A DNA stretch of 64,000 nucleotides, from contig NC_081411.1 in NCBI RefSeq assembly GCF_030272615.1, forward strand, positions 39,669,140 through 39,733,139, written 5' to 3'. This DNA comes from Cryptomeria japonica. Taxonomy: Eukaryota > Streptophyta > Pinopsida > Cupressales > Cupressaceae. Of this stretch, positions 33,309 through 45,605 are shown piece after piece (positions within the stretch are counted from its first letter, which is position 1; the number at the start of each line of letters is the position of its first letter). The position numbers and the translations under genes were made by a program. The notes below the pieces were generated by a model. It was not told the DNA's origin and did not search any database. It saw only the letters and a program-made list of their open reading frames with translations.

Positions 33309-34433
33309 ATGGATTCTGGTTTTCAGAAACAACTTAGTGTGGCACTTGAGGATCTCGATACAACAAGAAATGAGATCAACTCCTTAAAGAGAAAGCTAAA
33401 TGTGGTAGAAGACTTAATTAATGATTTGAAAGATTAAGTGAACACTTCAAGAGACAAGAGGAAAGAACTAATGGACAAGCTAAAGGGGAAATAAGATCAA
33501 TGCATGGAGAATTGGGACAAAGTTGACAAGCTTGGGAGAGAGAATGCTATGTTGAAGAATTTGATGCAATCCATTGTGATGAAGCTGACTAAGGACATTG
33601 AAAATCAGAAGAACAATGAAGAGAATTTGACTCAATCATTGAAGGATAGAGCAGATGAATGCTTCAGGCTTACCTATGAGAATGATCAGTTGAAACTAGA
33701 ATTGACACAATCAAGGAATAATGGTCAAGAACTAGAGAGATAGATTGTTGCCCTATGAGATGAACTTGCTACTACAAATGAATACAAAGGCAAATTCAAT
33801 GCTAGCCCAACAAGGCTTGATGAGATGCTGGAAAGTCAAAGACATGGAAAGGACATGCGAGGACTTGGATTTGAGAAAGGTGAATCCTTTGGATCTAGGC
33901 AAGGCAATGTAAAACCTAATCAGAAGAAAAGTAAGAATCCTATAGTAAGACAACCTAATGCTCATAAATTCAATGGTAGATGTTTTACTTGCAATAAATT
34001 TGGTCATATGATGAATCAATGTAGAAGTAGGATGAATAATGTGAACAATGGTCCTACTTTTACCAGTCAGTGTTTCATATGCAATAGTTTTGGTCACAAG
34101 TCAAACATGCATAGAGTAGTAATGAATAATTTTCAAAATAAGAGATGCTATGCTTGTGGGATGTTTGGACATATCTCTAACTAGTGCTGGATGAGACAAA
34201 ATCAAATAAATTTCAGACCTATGCAGAATGTTGTTTTCCGTGCATGCAATAAAGACAATCACAGTGCAAAGCATTGTAGAAGAAAGAAGAGTGATGATAA
34301 AGGCAAGGCAAAAGTAGAGGAGATCAGAGACAAATATGAGAAGATGTGAGTCATAAAGGATGAATTTGAAGTAGCTAGTGGATGTGTTCCTAAATCCAGT
34401 GCACTAGCCTCATTTGGTAACTAAGGCATTTGG
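33309..34433 (+). pseudogene. Sirevirus-like Gag: coiled coil + four zinc knuckles, broken
   Basis: One frame starting at Met 33309 reads through to about 34430 with six or seven stops of all three kinds. The first half is a long coiled coil (LEDLDTTRNEINSLKRKL, DKLGRENAMLKNLM). Then comes the Sirevirus-type segment LDEMLESQRHGKDMRGLGF (about 33810-33870), and four knuckles: 33981-34022 intact CX2CX4HX4C; 34071-34112 with the last Cys lost; 34146-34187 with an internal TAG; 34236-34277 with the first Cys lost. The N-terminal UBN2 capsid domain usual for Copia Gag is not seen, so the Gag is truncated as well as mutated. RNA packaging role inferred from family. Confidence 0.82.
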
Positions 34434-34566
34434 CCTTAGGGGGTGGCATCTTCATGCAAAATATTGCAGAACCCCTTGGAGAGATCTGTGATTGATCATG
34501 GTAGATTGTAGATGCTGGGAGATGTTTATCCAAATCTCTAGATTATTTGGTGAGTCGATTGATGTT

Positions 34567-35443
34567 GATTAGGGCATCCGATTGAACTTTATTAGTGCAT
34601 TTATGTCAACTTGAGATTAGGGTTTTCAAAGTTAAAAAGGGCAAATGTGAATCATTTCTCACATTACAAGAGAAGCTCATAGAAGCAAAAGAGCTAGGTG
34701 AACCATTTTCCAAGGAGATCAAAAGATTTGAGGCGATCTGATAGAAGCTATTGTGCATTTGGTAAGAGAAAGAGAAGGTGGTATCAAGTTTGCAACTAGA
34801 TCCTAATTCTAGCCCCTCTGGTAAATGATTGCAATTGATTAATAATGTATATACCAACTTTGATTCTTTGGAAAAGTCTACCACTAAGTGGGTATTAGAT
34901 AGATTCAAGGAGGTGAGAATGCAAACATTCTAAAAAATGATACAGGATGAAAGAGTAAGATTGAATAAAGGTTTATAGACAATCTCTCATGCACTAGCTA
35001 AAGGTGGTCAAAAATATAAGTCTTGTCTTATTATGCCAAAGTTTACAATAGATATAGAGAAGAAGATTTGTATTTGTCAGGGTAAGCTAGCTGGTATTTC
35101 ACAATCTTTTGATTCTAATGGAACCCTAACCAACAGTATTGAAGGGTAGGTAATGGCTCTCAATGATCAAATCTCAAGCCTAAATGCAGAGAAGGATAAA
35201 ATTTTGAGGATAGTTGGTGAAATTTGGAATCTTATTGCCCTCTGGATGGACACCATGTTAAGTAATAAAGTAGATTGTATAAAGGCTATGGCACAACTTG
35301 TTCCATCTAAATTGAAGGTTGTGGACATTCAGGCTTGTGCTTTCAGCACATTCATTATAGTTTTGGACAACTTGAAGATAGGGTGGGATAACCACTTAGG
35401 ATTTTTGAAGACTATTTTTGCTGACATCTTCAAGTATGTATAA
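34567..35443 (+). pseudogene. Second ORF of the Sirevirus-like element (unknown, env-like position)
   Basis: A frame distinct from Gag's is readable from about 34570 to the TAA at 35441, with six or seven stops. Pieces include LQEKLIEAKELGEPFSKEI, TTKWVLDRFKEVRMQTF, ERVRLNKGL and, fully open, 35153-35443 (NDQISSLNAEKDKILRIVGE ... FLKTIFADIFKYV). It is helical and charged, and has no pol motif. It occupies the place where some Sireviruses carry an extra ORF called envelope-like, between pol and the purine tracts. Identity with that class is inference from position only. Confidence 0.55.
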
Positions 35444-35498
35444 AATAGATATCCTTGTATATAAGTTTTGGAGAGCACCCCATCTTTGGCATTGTTGT

Positions 35499-35657
35499 CA
35501 AAGGGGGAGAGTAAAGGTGAAAAATGTACAAATAATGTTACAAGTTTTTGAGTTCTTGATCTAAGGGGGAGCCTTAGAAATTCTTTTGACCCGGTGTACA
35601 AGTTTCAACACTTCGTCATTTTTCATGAGTGTTGTCATCAATGCCAAAGGGGGAGAT
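35499..35657 (+). promoter_or_regulatory. Triplicated polypurine tracts
   Basis: CAAAGGGGGAGAG (35499-35511), AAGGGGGAG (35563-35571) and CAAAGGGGGAGAT (35645-35657). The last abuts the right LTR and is the likely plus-strand primer. Around the first and last, the words TTGGCATTG / CAATGCCAAAG also recur. Multiple purine tracts are characteristic of Sireviruses. Confidence 0.8.
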
Positions 35658-36575
35658 TGTTGGCACTTGACACTCATCCAATGGATAGCGATGTTTAATT
35701 AATGGTTTAGGGTTGTCATTGATGACAAATTTTCATGAGAATCCTATCTTGTAATCACGGATTTTGATATCCAGAATTTATTATGGTTTGGTAACTGGTA
35801 ATCTGGCTTCGATATTTCTAGTTGAGCAGAGCAGTTTTGGTCCAAAATCTTTCTAGTGATTGCGGTGTTATGAATCATGCATGGGATGATAGGGCCAACA
35901 TAAAGATCATTTTATCATCTTTTTGGTGATCTAGTCAAGCTAGCTCAATTCTACACGTTACATTATAGGCCGACTTGATAATTGTCTATTTTATGATTGC
36001 AGATATATAAGACCGATGGTGAAGATCTTTTTGGAGTGTTATATGATAGTGTGCAAGTGAGTAGTGATCAAGAATCCCTTTTGACATAGTTGCACATGCA
36101 CACTCTTGATTTGGTAGCTGACTAAGATAGTAAATAGAGAAAATTAGCAAAGGTGGTATACTTAGAATTTGCACTTCACCGGAACTCATCGAGGCATTGT
36201 TAGATTCTATTTTGGAGTTGTTTTATTATAATTCATCATTTTAATTGATCCATAAGGCAGTGATCCTTCTAGCGTTGTAGTCCTTATTGTAATCGAGTTG
36301 TAAGCTCTAGGAAGTGTGCCTGAATGCTTGTGCATTCCCCTTCATGTAATATTTTTTTTCTTCAAATCCCATCGTATTTTTTCCTATTTGGGTTTCCACA
36401 TAAAATTCCTGGTGTTATGATTTTGTGCTTGATTGTTTTATGTTTATGCATTTTAATTTCATACTTATGCTTTCAGTGGTTTAAGGTTAAGTCAGAAAAT
36501 TTAATAACCAGTAGAACATTGATTCATTCCCACCCCCACCCACACCCCCCCTTTCAGTGTTCCTTGATTCCAACA
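35658..36575 (+). repeat. Right LTR of the Sirevirus-like element
   Basis: 918 bp, aligned along its whole length with 32281-33240 with many substitutions and small indels; ends CCAACA and is followed by ACTAG. Confidence 0.9.
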
Positions 36576-36580
36576 ACTAG

Positions 36581-38900
36581 AAGGAATGGGATCCAACATG
36601 TCACATACATCACTAGAGTCCAAGACAATCACAAGCGTGTCTCATTCATCATTCATCATTCCCTTATAAGCAATTTCCTCTTCTAAAGTTTATTCACATT
36701 TTGTATGCCAAGGTAATTTGCACTTTATTTGTTCTAATTCATTGTACTTGTATTTAAGAAATGATTGATGGTTTTTATTTTTTATATTTAGATTCCCATG
36801 TCATCATCATTCAGTATATAGCCTAATACAGCAATCCCATTTGATTGTAGTTTATTGATCAGAAAACAATTTATTCTTCTTTACATTTCTAAGAATTATT
36901 TGAAACTGTCATCGTTCCTTGTTGGTATAAGTTTTCTATATTTTATGAAGTATTATCTAAACTGTGCTTGTTTTTCAATCAACATTTTAGATAATATAAT
37001 GGTAGATTGCAAAATGAGATCCAAAATCTTGACTGAAAAACATACACAATTTAAACTAAAAACTTGGATCTTATCTTTCTTAATTGTAGTCTATTATCTT
37101 TCTTAATTGTAGTCTATTTTTTTAAGTAATTTTTAATCATCAATTAGCATTTGAACATTACATGTGAATACTCTCAATGCATATTACGACAGCATTAAAA
37201 TAAAAGGAATTATTGTCCGTTGCTGAATTGTAAATATAATCATAATTACTAGGGATTTAATGTCTTCCAGAATAATCTTCAATGGTTGGAGTTCTGTAAC
37301 TGAACGCAGACACTGGTGTTTTTCAGGCTAAAATTGCATTCAATTCGGGCAAGATTTAAAACCAGGAGATTTCTGTAACCCGAACAAGGGAACTGATTAT
37401 TCATATGTTAAGATCACTAGATCACGGCTTTCAATACAATTTGTCCTATCCAGAGGGATTAGTCTACTGAGTGAGAGGATTCTCCATCCATTTCAATCAT
37501 AAAAGCCCACTTCAACTTGGCACCAATAGATTTTTAGTGGGACAACATCCCTTTCTTGGATTGCTATGTTTTCCTAACCATTGTGATCTTATCTTTGAAT
37601 TTAATGCGTCGACATTAATATGGGTGTGACAGGGGCACATGGGATTTTTTCAAGCAGCTAGATTTTTTTGTACGCTACACACCGGAGTTCAAATCATGGA
37701 GGGGACCTCTCCAACAAGAGTGAAACGTCTATTTCGTGCAATATTACGCTTACAATTAAATTAGGTATATGCTTTCTTAATTTATTTATATCAATTTATA
37801 GATTTTTTTTATTATTAAATAAAATTACTAATATGTAATTGAAGGTTAGGTGAAATTTGATATATTTTAGATGCTTTTGTTAGATAATGATATTCTAGTT
37901 AATTATTATTATCAATAAATCTTATAGCATAAAATTACACAAAATATACATTTACAATTTTCATTCAAATATATTATACAATCATCTTTGTAGGATAGAG
38001 ATTAATAACTTTTTCTTCAATTTATGATAGACTACTAAGAAATGATATACATACATAATCTAAAAGTAACCCGAATTAATAGTTGATAGTTGTAGTGAAT
38101 ATTAGAATATTGAAATATTAATTCTTAAATTAGAACAACAAATAAGAAAGATAAGGCACTTATTTGAAATCTACTTTAGACACAAAATTCAAGTTTTCTC
38201 GAGGCTAGAAATAGAAAATTTGTCATAACTCTACATCAAGCCGTGAATAATCAATAAACTACGTAGTCATTTTTGTATTTTTGGTTCTTTATTAATTGAG
38301 TTTATCCTTTGTTTATTCAACTATCTATACTACCAATGTTTAGAAATAGCTTTAGAGGATTACAAAAAATGTTATGTTCCACATTTTGCTATATGAAGTG
38401 ACACAAAAAATGATTTACAATTGTGTCAATGATCAAACTCTGTAGAATGATTATATAGATTGAAATTCTCTCAAGTTCACTAATATGAGTGTTAGTAACA
38501 TTCTTTCGCAAATGATATGATTACATAAGTTCAAACAACATGAGGTATGATAGTATGATAAATAAATATGTATGAATGCCTTTAAATATAAAGACAACAA
38601 TAAATCACACAAGCATATGTTCAATCATCTCTAGGTAAGAATTAATTGTGCAAAAGTTCACCATCTCTTTGTCTTTTTACTTTTAGAGGTCAAATCCACA
38701 GCCACAAGTTCAAATTTGTTTGCCCACAAAAATGATCAAGGCATGTATATGGTAAAATTAAGATGAAAACCAAATGTATTAGAATTGGTGCATGTATATG
38801 TATATATAATGAGAACATTGCTAACTTGAAAATAGAAAAAAAAATACATGTATACATTTATGCACCTACATAAATACGTCTAATATACATACATATATAT
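36581..38900. other. AT-rich stretch without genes
   Basis: No supported gene. 37260-37700 is less AT-rich and has a few words in common with the dispersed repeat at 8390/27590 (AAGGGAACTGAT) but no sustained match. Confidence 0.5.
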
Positions 38901-38920
38901 ACATAAATAGATACATAGAT

Positions 38921-38931
38921 ACATACATACA

Positions 38932-38963
<32 letters not shown>

Positions 38964-39059
38964 CCTATACCTATGCATATGAAGTTTGTTATAAATATAT
39001 ATTTATTCTTACAAATTAATGAATAATTGTATAAAAGAGGAAATCCCATTTATAAAAAA

Positions 39060-39090
<31 letters not shown>

Positions 39091-39124
39091 CATAGATACA
39101 TACATACATACATGCATACATACA
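38921..39124. repeat. TACA microsatellite, two blocks
   Basis: (ACAT)n at 38921-38960 and a second block at 39061-39124 interrupted by GATA and GCAT variants, separated by 100 bp of AT-rich sequence. Confidence 0.93.
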
Positions 39125-39639
39125 AAATACAAATATAAACTTTCTATCAAAATAAACAAAAATATAAATTTCTTTATAACAACTTCAATGATCGAAAATC
39201 ATGTCAAAATGCCACGCTAAAAGATTAGATATTGTCCTTGTCCACAACTCTTAGACAAACATATACTTATAAATCTAAAAATGAAAGAGCCATCTAAAAT
39301 AATCACAATCTCAATCTCAAGAAACATTAGGAAATTAATACTAAAACCAAGAATTCCAAAACAACTAGAAAGCAATTACATTTATAATGAAAACATAATT
39401 ATAAACTTAATATTTCACTATATTTATGCAAATTTATTTTAATTTGATAGTAACAATAATTAAAATATAATATAATTTAAACATTATTGTAAAAAAATAA
39501 GTTTGAAAATGTAATTTTAATTTGTTAAATTTAATGTTATACTAAAAATTATATATAAGTATTTATATTCATATCAAACTAATAAATTTAGATTCATTAA
39601 TTTGAAAAAGATTAACATAATATACATGATTTTTACAAA

Positions 39640-39738
39640 TAAATCATTTTAAATTATTTTCTCATTCCTCTAATAATTCATTCATTATAAATGTAAGCCA
39701 TCAAAATATAATATATAAACTAGGTATATCAAGGCCTT
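39640..39738 (+). pseudogene. LINE ORF2 zinc-finger region, left half (split by Gypsy)
   Basis: An open plus frame without stop ends in KLGISRP, the lead-in to the zf-RVT finger of plant LINE ORF2. It continues in the same frame at 46396 after the chromovirus and one copy of the 5-bp target duplication are set aside. Left limit uncertain; the RT part is not recognisable further left. Confidence 0.55.
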
Positions 39739-40515
39739 TGAAGTAGTCACCAGCTAGGAGGGACCTCAAAGAGATCAGTCTAGACCGATCAACAAGAGTA
39801 AACACAATGTAAACATAAGGACATGATGGAGGCAATGCAGAATAGATTGAATTATATCATGAAAACTTATTACAACCAATTGGTAACAACCAGGATACCG
39901 AAACCGGCTCATAGCTCTTCTATAATATGCTCAAAAATCAGAACAAGTCATGACCATGTCATCAAATCTTAAGATCTATCTTCTATGCTTGGTCTAACTT
40001 CTTGATTACATTCTAATCCTCTATTACAATGATTTATACGATCCAAGTGGATCCAGTCGAACCAAAAAGGGATCAAAACCTAATAAATAAGACCTAACAT
40101 GTGAAACCAACAAGGTCGGCCTCTACCAAAGAAATTCCTCTGAAAAATCCAAAACACGAAGAGTAGATCATAGAAAAGGTCGGCCACATGCCAAGGAACA
40201 TTAGAATAAATGCTTAGGGCTCTACAAGCTATGGAAGGGGATCTGGTAGCTCACTAATGCAAATAGGTCCAGGCAACTGGTAACAAAAAAATGTCTCAAA
40301 AACCGATAATTGCCAAAAAATGATCCAAATGCTCCACGGTTTGGGAATAAGGAGCAAGATCAAGTCTTGAAGTAAAATTAAACTCCACAGGTTCTAGTGA
40401 GCCAAATCTGGGACACATAGAAATAAATGTTGAAACTACAAACAAAAAGAAAAACATAAAGAATATATTTTTGGTTGATGCGAGATTGCTATGAATCGGG
40501 GATACTCTTGCATCA
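39739..40515 (-). repeat. 3' LTR of the chromovirus
   Basis: 777 bp, aligned throughout with 45606-46390 (785 bp); estimated well over 10% different by eye, so the insertion is old. It abuts the Gypsy coding end, where no clear purine tract remains. Confidence 0.88.
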
Positions 40516-43500
40516 GACATCCGAGGTTGTTGAAAAAGTGAGTCTCTCAGTTTGTCAAGGTCAGAGGAAAACCAAGGAGGTCTACATCTACCTAAGAAAT
40601 ACAAGATGAATCTTCAACTGGTCTATCCTTCCACTTCACAAGATACTCCTTATACTAACTGCTCTAGGTACTACGCCCAATCCTATTGTTGAAAATGTCT
40701 TCAATTTGATCCAGTTCCGTCTGGGGCAATTGTTTAGCCAAGTCTATAATACTGTCCTCATTGAATTCTGGTTCATGATACTGATGAATATATGTAATGT
40801 TAAACACAGGTGAAATACTTAGACTATCTGGTAACTCCACTTCATATGCATTCCCAGAACTGAATTTTCTCAAAATCTTGCAAGGTCCAAACTTTCTAAT
40901 CTATAATTTTTTATAAGTTCCAACTGTGAATCTTTCTTTTAGTACTCTTATTTACTTAATTATTGTAGGCAAACTCTGTTTGTGTAAGAATCAAATCCCA
41001 ACTTCCGGTTTTATCTCCAACTAAACATTTTAATAAATTTCCCTAGCTCCAGTTAACTAATTCTATCTATCCATCAGTCTGTGGATGAAAAGTACAACTG
41101 AACTTCAAAATTGTCTTCATCTTCTTCTAAAGTGTTCTCCAAAAATAGCCAACAAACTTAGTGTCTCTTTCTGAAATTATGTTCTTATCTAATCCATGCA
41201 ATCTCACCATTTCCTTGAAAAATAGATCTTCTACATGTAATGCATCAGATGTCTTCTTACAAGGTATGAAATGTGCCATCTTCGAGAATCTATCTACTAT
41301 CATAAATATAGAATCATTCCATCTTGGTGTTTTAGGCAATCCAAGTATGAAATCCATGCTTATATCCTCCCAAAGTCTTACTGGTACTATCAAAGGTTTT
41401 TACAATCCCACATTCTAACTACTACCCTTTGTGACTTGACAAACTCTACAAATTTGCACATATTTCTATCATCCTTATAAATTCAGGGCCAAAAGTAATG
41501 CTCACACACCAATGCTAATATTTTATCAATATCAAAATCTCATGCTAATCCTCCACTATGTTTGTCCTTTATCAAATTCTCCCTCATATAACTCTTAGGT
41601 ATGCACAACTGAACTCCTCTGAATAATTTCCCATCCTGAATGAAGTAATCCAACCACTTTCTTCTATCTACCATAACTGGTTCTCTGCATGCTCTCCAAG
41701 GTTATGCAAAAGTCAAGTGATCAGCATACAAGGTCTTGAATTCCTCAAACCGTAATATTGTCACTCTCATCTTTGTCAGAAAATCCCTTCTCCTACTCAA
41801 TGCATCGGCAACTTTGTTAGATTTCCCACTTCTATGCTTCAACACAAAGGTGTAACTCTACAAAAAATTTATCCATCTCATATGTCTCTAATTCAACTTA
41901 CTATCATTGTTCAAATACTACAAAGATTGATGATCTGTATACAACACAAACTCCTTAGGCAATAGGTAATGTCTCCACTTCTTCAAGACTTGAACTACGC
42001 CATAAAACTCCTGATCATACACTGAATATCTCCTCTGGGCATCATTCAATTTCTCACTGAAATAAGCTACTGATGTCCCTTCCTGACTCAAGACTACTCC
42101 TATTGTTGTTCCACTTACATCACAATCCACTTGAAATACTTTATTGAAATCTGGTAAAGGTAACATAGGTTGCTCAGCTACCTTTCGTTTCAATAGCTCA
42201 AAAATTTTGTTTGCTCTAGTGGTCCACTTGAATTCCTTCTGATCTCCCCTCACAGTCTCAATCATAGGGTTACAAACTGAATTGGAATTTCTTTTGAACT
42301 TATGGTAGAAACTAGCCAATCCATGAAATGATCTTACCTCACCAATGATTTTCGATGTAAGCCACTCAACGATTTCTTTTACTTTGTCAAGGTCCATCTT
42401 CAAACCATCCTCAGATATCACAAATCCAAAATAGACTAACTCCTCTTTCATGAAAGTACACATCTTAACATTTATTAGCAACTTTTCTTCTCTCAACCTC
42501 TGCAAAACTTGTCTCAAATGCAACAAATGCTCCTCTTTTGTCTTATTAAAAATAAAAATGTCATCCAAATATACGATAACAAGCTTACCTAAGAATTTAT
42601 TCAATACCTCATTCATAAACCTCACGAAAGTACTTGGTGTATTAGTTAACTCAAAAGGCATCACCAACCATTCATACAGTCCTTCATTTGTCCTAAATGT
42701 TGTCTTCCACTCATCTCCTTCTTTGGTCCTGATCTAATGATATCCACTCGTCAAGTCTATCTTTGTAAAGTATTTGGCTCCACTCAAATAGTCCATTATG
42801 TCATCCATCCTAGGTAAAGGAAACCAGTATTTCACTGTGATCTTGTTTATTTCTCTAGAATCGGTACACATTATCGACTCTCGATCCTTCTTAGGTGCTA
42901 ATACTGTTGGTATTGTACAAGGGATCATACTTTCTCTGATCAAACCTTTCTTCAATAGCTCCTACACTTGTCTATTCAGTTCTTCATTATCTGTTGCTGT
43001 CATCCAGTGTCCAGCTTTGTTAGGCAAACTAGCTCCTAGAACCATGTCCATCCAATGATTGATACTTCTCTTAGGTGGCAATCCATCAAGCACATTATCT
43101 GAAATGATGTCTTCATATTCTATTAGCAAATATATTATCTCTTTTGGTTGTTCCTCTTCATGCTCCAAATTCTCAGTCTTCTTAGGAACTAAGGCGAAAC
43201 ACACATTCTCATGTCTCAATCCATTGAGGAATTTCCTTACATTCACCAAATAGATTCTAGCATTCATACACACTTCACTCTTCAAAGGTTCCTCCAAGGG
43301 GAACCAGGTTTTCTTCATACCATTGGCCACAATAGTGCATGTATTCCTCCTCCCATCATCTATTTCCTTTCTATCAAACTACCAAGGTCTACCCAAGAAA
43401 AGATGACAAATATCCATAGGTATAATATCACACAAGATTTCATCATGATAATTCCCAATTTTCAATTTCACCAAACATTGCTCACTTACTAACAACTTAT

Positions 43501-45496
43501 GTTCATCCTGAATCCATGCTATCTGATAAGGCTTAGGGTGTTTCAATCTTTCCAAATTAAACTTATTCACTATCTCTTCTGAAACAAGATTATCTGAACT
43601 ACCACTATCAATACCAACTTTACAACACTTGTCGGATACCTTACGTTTGGTCTTGAACAAATTCTTCCTCTACAAAGGGCTCTTCATCACTCCCGATATG
43701 ACACACAACTCTCCTAATCATAAATAGTTCTCCATCTTTTGATTTATTATCTATTCCAATGGGGTTTTTTTCCATCATTGTTGTTCTTCTAGTATTCTAT
43801 GTCTTCTTATACACAAAAGCATGATGTCCTTCTCCTCTACACTTATAACAAGTTACTCTAAATATTCTCTTGTCTTGTCTTCTATCATCATTTCCAAATT
43901 TATCATTTCAATAGTCGGGTATGTATAGGATCATGAGGGGCAAAAAGTGGTGATATTATAACTAAAGTTCTGATTGATAGGCTGATTGAAAAATATCTAT
44001 AACTTTCTAATAGTATCACATTTTTTTATTCTGAAACATGCATCACATTATATTCTTCATGTACTATTGGAAAAAAGAAAAATTGAATTTCATAAATTTT
44101 TGACTAAGTTATGGTGTTCAGACATACAATTTTTTTATTATTTTAAAAAGTTGTAGTAAAAATATCATAATTAATTTTTATTTAAAGAAAAAATACAAAA
44201 CAATATGAATCACATCTGGGCATGAGTCTCCTACTCATAAATAAAATATTATAAAAATATATTATGATTTGATTGAGATTAGGGTGGTCAGACAAACAAT
44301 TGCTTCTTATCACTTTCCTAAATTTTTAGTACTACTGCATTGAAATTTCAAATTTTAGTCAAATAGATTTATTTTTTTCAAAAAGAAACTAGTAGATTAG
44401 AAACTACATTCAATTTTCTAAAAATTCAGTTGTTACATATTTTTGAAATAATGTTGGTAGCTTATTCAAATTTTTACATCAAGATGCCTAACACTGTTTT
44501 TTATTTCATTGCCACTTAAGGGCTTATTTGGCCCACCATTATCCTGCACACACCCAGCCATCTGGTTCTCTCCTTTGGTAGAAATTTTTATCATCTTTCC
44601 GGTATGAGTTACCTTCTTTGCTTACTTTCTTGTCCTTAATCTGATTCGTATAGGTTCCTCTACCTCCGGTATATCCTCTTCCTCCTTGATATCTTCCTTT
44701 GAAAAACCTTCCACCTCTATCTCTCTACCTCTAGTCATGTCATTTTTTTAGCTTTTCTTCTGCCTTGAGAGAATATTGGTAAGCCTCTTCAATATTTAGT
44801 AATTTGATCAAACCGAGTTCATCTTGTATAGACACCTTCAATCCATTCAAATATCTTGCAACTTTTTCAACTTCATCATCAACATGTCTGGATTTGATTT
44901 CAACTTATTAAATGCTTCAGTGTATTCCTTCACACTAGATTCCTTCTATCTCAAATTCTACAACTTTCAAAACAGATTCACTTTATAATCAACTGGCATA
45001 AATTTTGATTTCAATTTAGCAACCATCCAGTACCATATCTTTATCTGAACTCTTTACCTATTCCCTATCTATCAGTTACGTGCAAATGCTCCCACCAAAG
45101 AGATACATGAACTTTCAACCAAGTACAAACATATTTCACCTTCCTTTCTTTTGTAGTGTTTTCAAAATCAAAATATTTCTTCATTTCTAAGAGCCAATCC
45201 ATCAATTCATCTGAATCCAACTTTCCATCATATTTTGGTGGGGTAAAATGAGGTTTAGTATTTGCCCTACTCAAAACCCTCAAAAACCTTTCCTCATCAG
45301 GATCAACTATTGGTGGCTTTACTTGTTCTTTTAGGGCTTCTCCTCCTTCATCTTCTCTTACAACTTCAATGCGTTGACCTCTTCTCTTAGCTTTCTCCAC
45401 GACTTCAAACTAGGTTGCTATCACTTACAACATTTCCATCATAGCAGGGTCTACATTCCCACATGCTTCACCATTCCTAGTTCCTCTTCGTGCCAT
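40516..45496 (-). pseudogene. Chromovirus Gag-Pol polyprotein with chromodomain, broken
   Basis: Reading leftwards: Gag from Met 45496, best preserved at 45400-45065 (PPKYDGKLDSDELMDWLLEM). A zinc knuckle near 43855-43815 has its last Cys lost (CYKCRGEGHH). Aspartic protease lies at 43660-43379 with active site DSGSSDNLV. RT lies at 42955-42200 with [20 protein letters not shown] and catalytic YLDD at 42571-42560. RNase H at about 42200-41918 has FQVDCDVS and YTDHQSL. The integrase core at 41393-41127 has [10 protein letters not shown], the [14 protein letters not shown] signature and ERDTKF. At 40700-40600 is chromodomain text (EYLVKWKDRPVEDSS). Frame is mostly shared, broken by stops and by frameshifts around the integrase. 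Confidence 0.92.
43920..44540. mobile_element. Unidentified insertion inside the chromovirus gag
   Basis: Between the Arg/Asp-rich Gag tail (REPDGWVCAG, minus, about 44545) and the zinc knuckle region (about 43910) lie some 600 bp of AT-rich sequence with no Gypsy reading frame. Its ends show a loose inverted match: GGGGCAAAAAG...TGGTGATATTA at 43955-43980 against GGGCCAAATAAG...AAGTGGCAATGAAATA on minus at 44537-44500. A motif of the type GGTGTTCAGACATACAATT recurs inside (44110 and 44284). Possibly a degenerate DNA transposon. Confidence 0.4.
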
Positions 45497-45605
45497 TTTT
45501 ATGCTAGTCCTTTGTAGTTGCAGGTCAGATCCATAGTCCGCCACCCTACAACAAAATTCTTAGGACAACACAATCACCAAAATCAAAGCTCACTCTGATA
45601 CCACT

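Larger units (their letters stand above)
32281..36575 (+). mobile_element. Non-autonomous Sirevirus-like Copia element (gag + 3' ORF, no pol)
   Basis: A 4.3-kb LTR element bounded by a perfect target duplication ACTAG (32276-32280 and 36576-36580). LTRs are 32281-33240 and 35658-36575; both start TGTTGGCA and end CCAACA but are visibly diverged, so it is much older than the element at 11230. A primer-binding-site-like TTGGTATTAGATC follows the left LTR. Three AAGGGGGAG-type purine tracts lie before the right LTR, a hallmark of Sireviruses. The 2.4-kb interior holds a Gag with four CCHC-type knuckles and a second ORF, but no protease, integrase, RT or RNase H. Confidence 0.9.

Noticed and set aside
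37260-37700. Possible third copy of the 8390/27590 dispersed repeat
   Set aside because: Only isolated words match; no ordered run of blocks.
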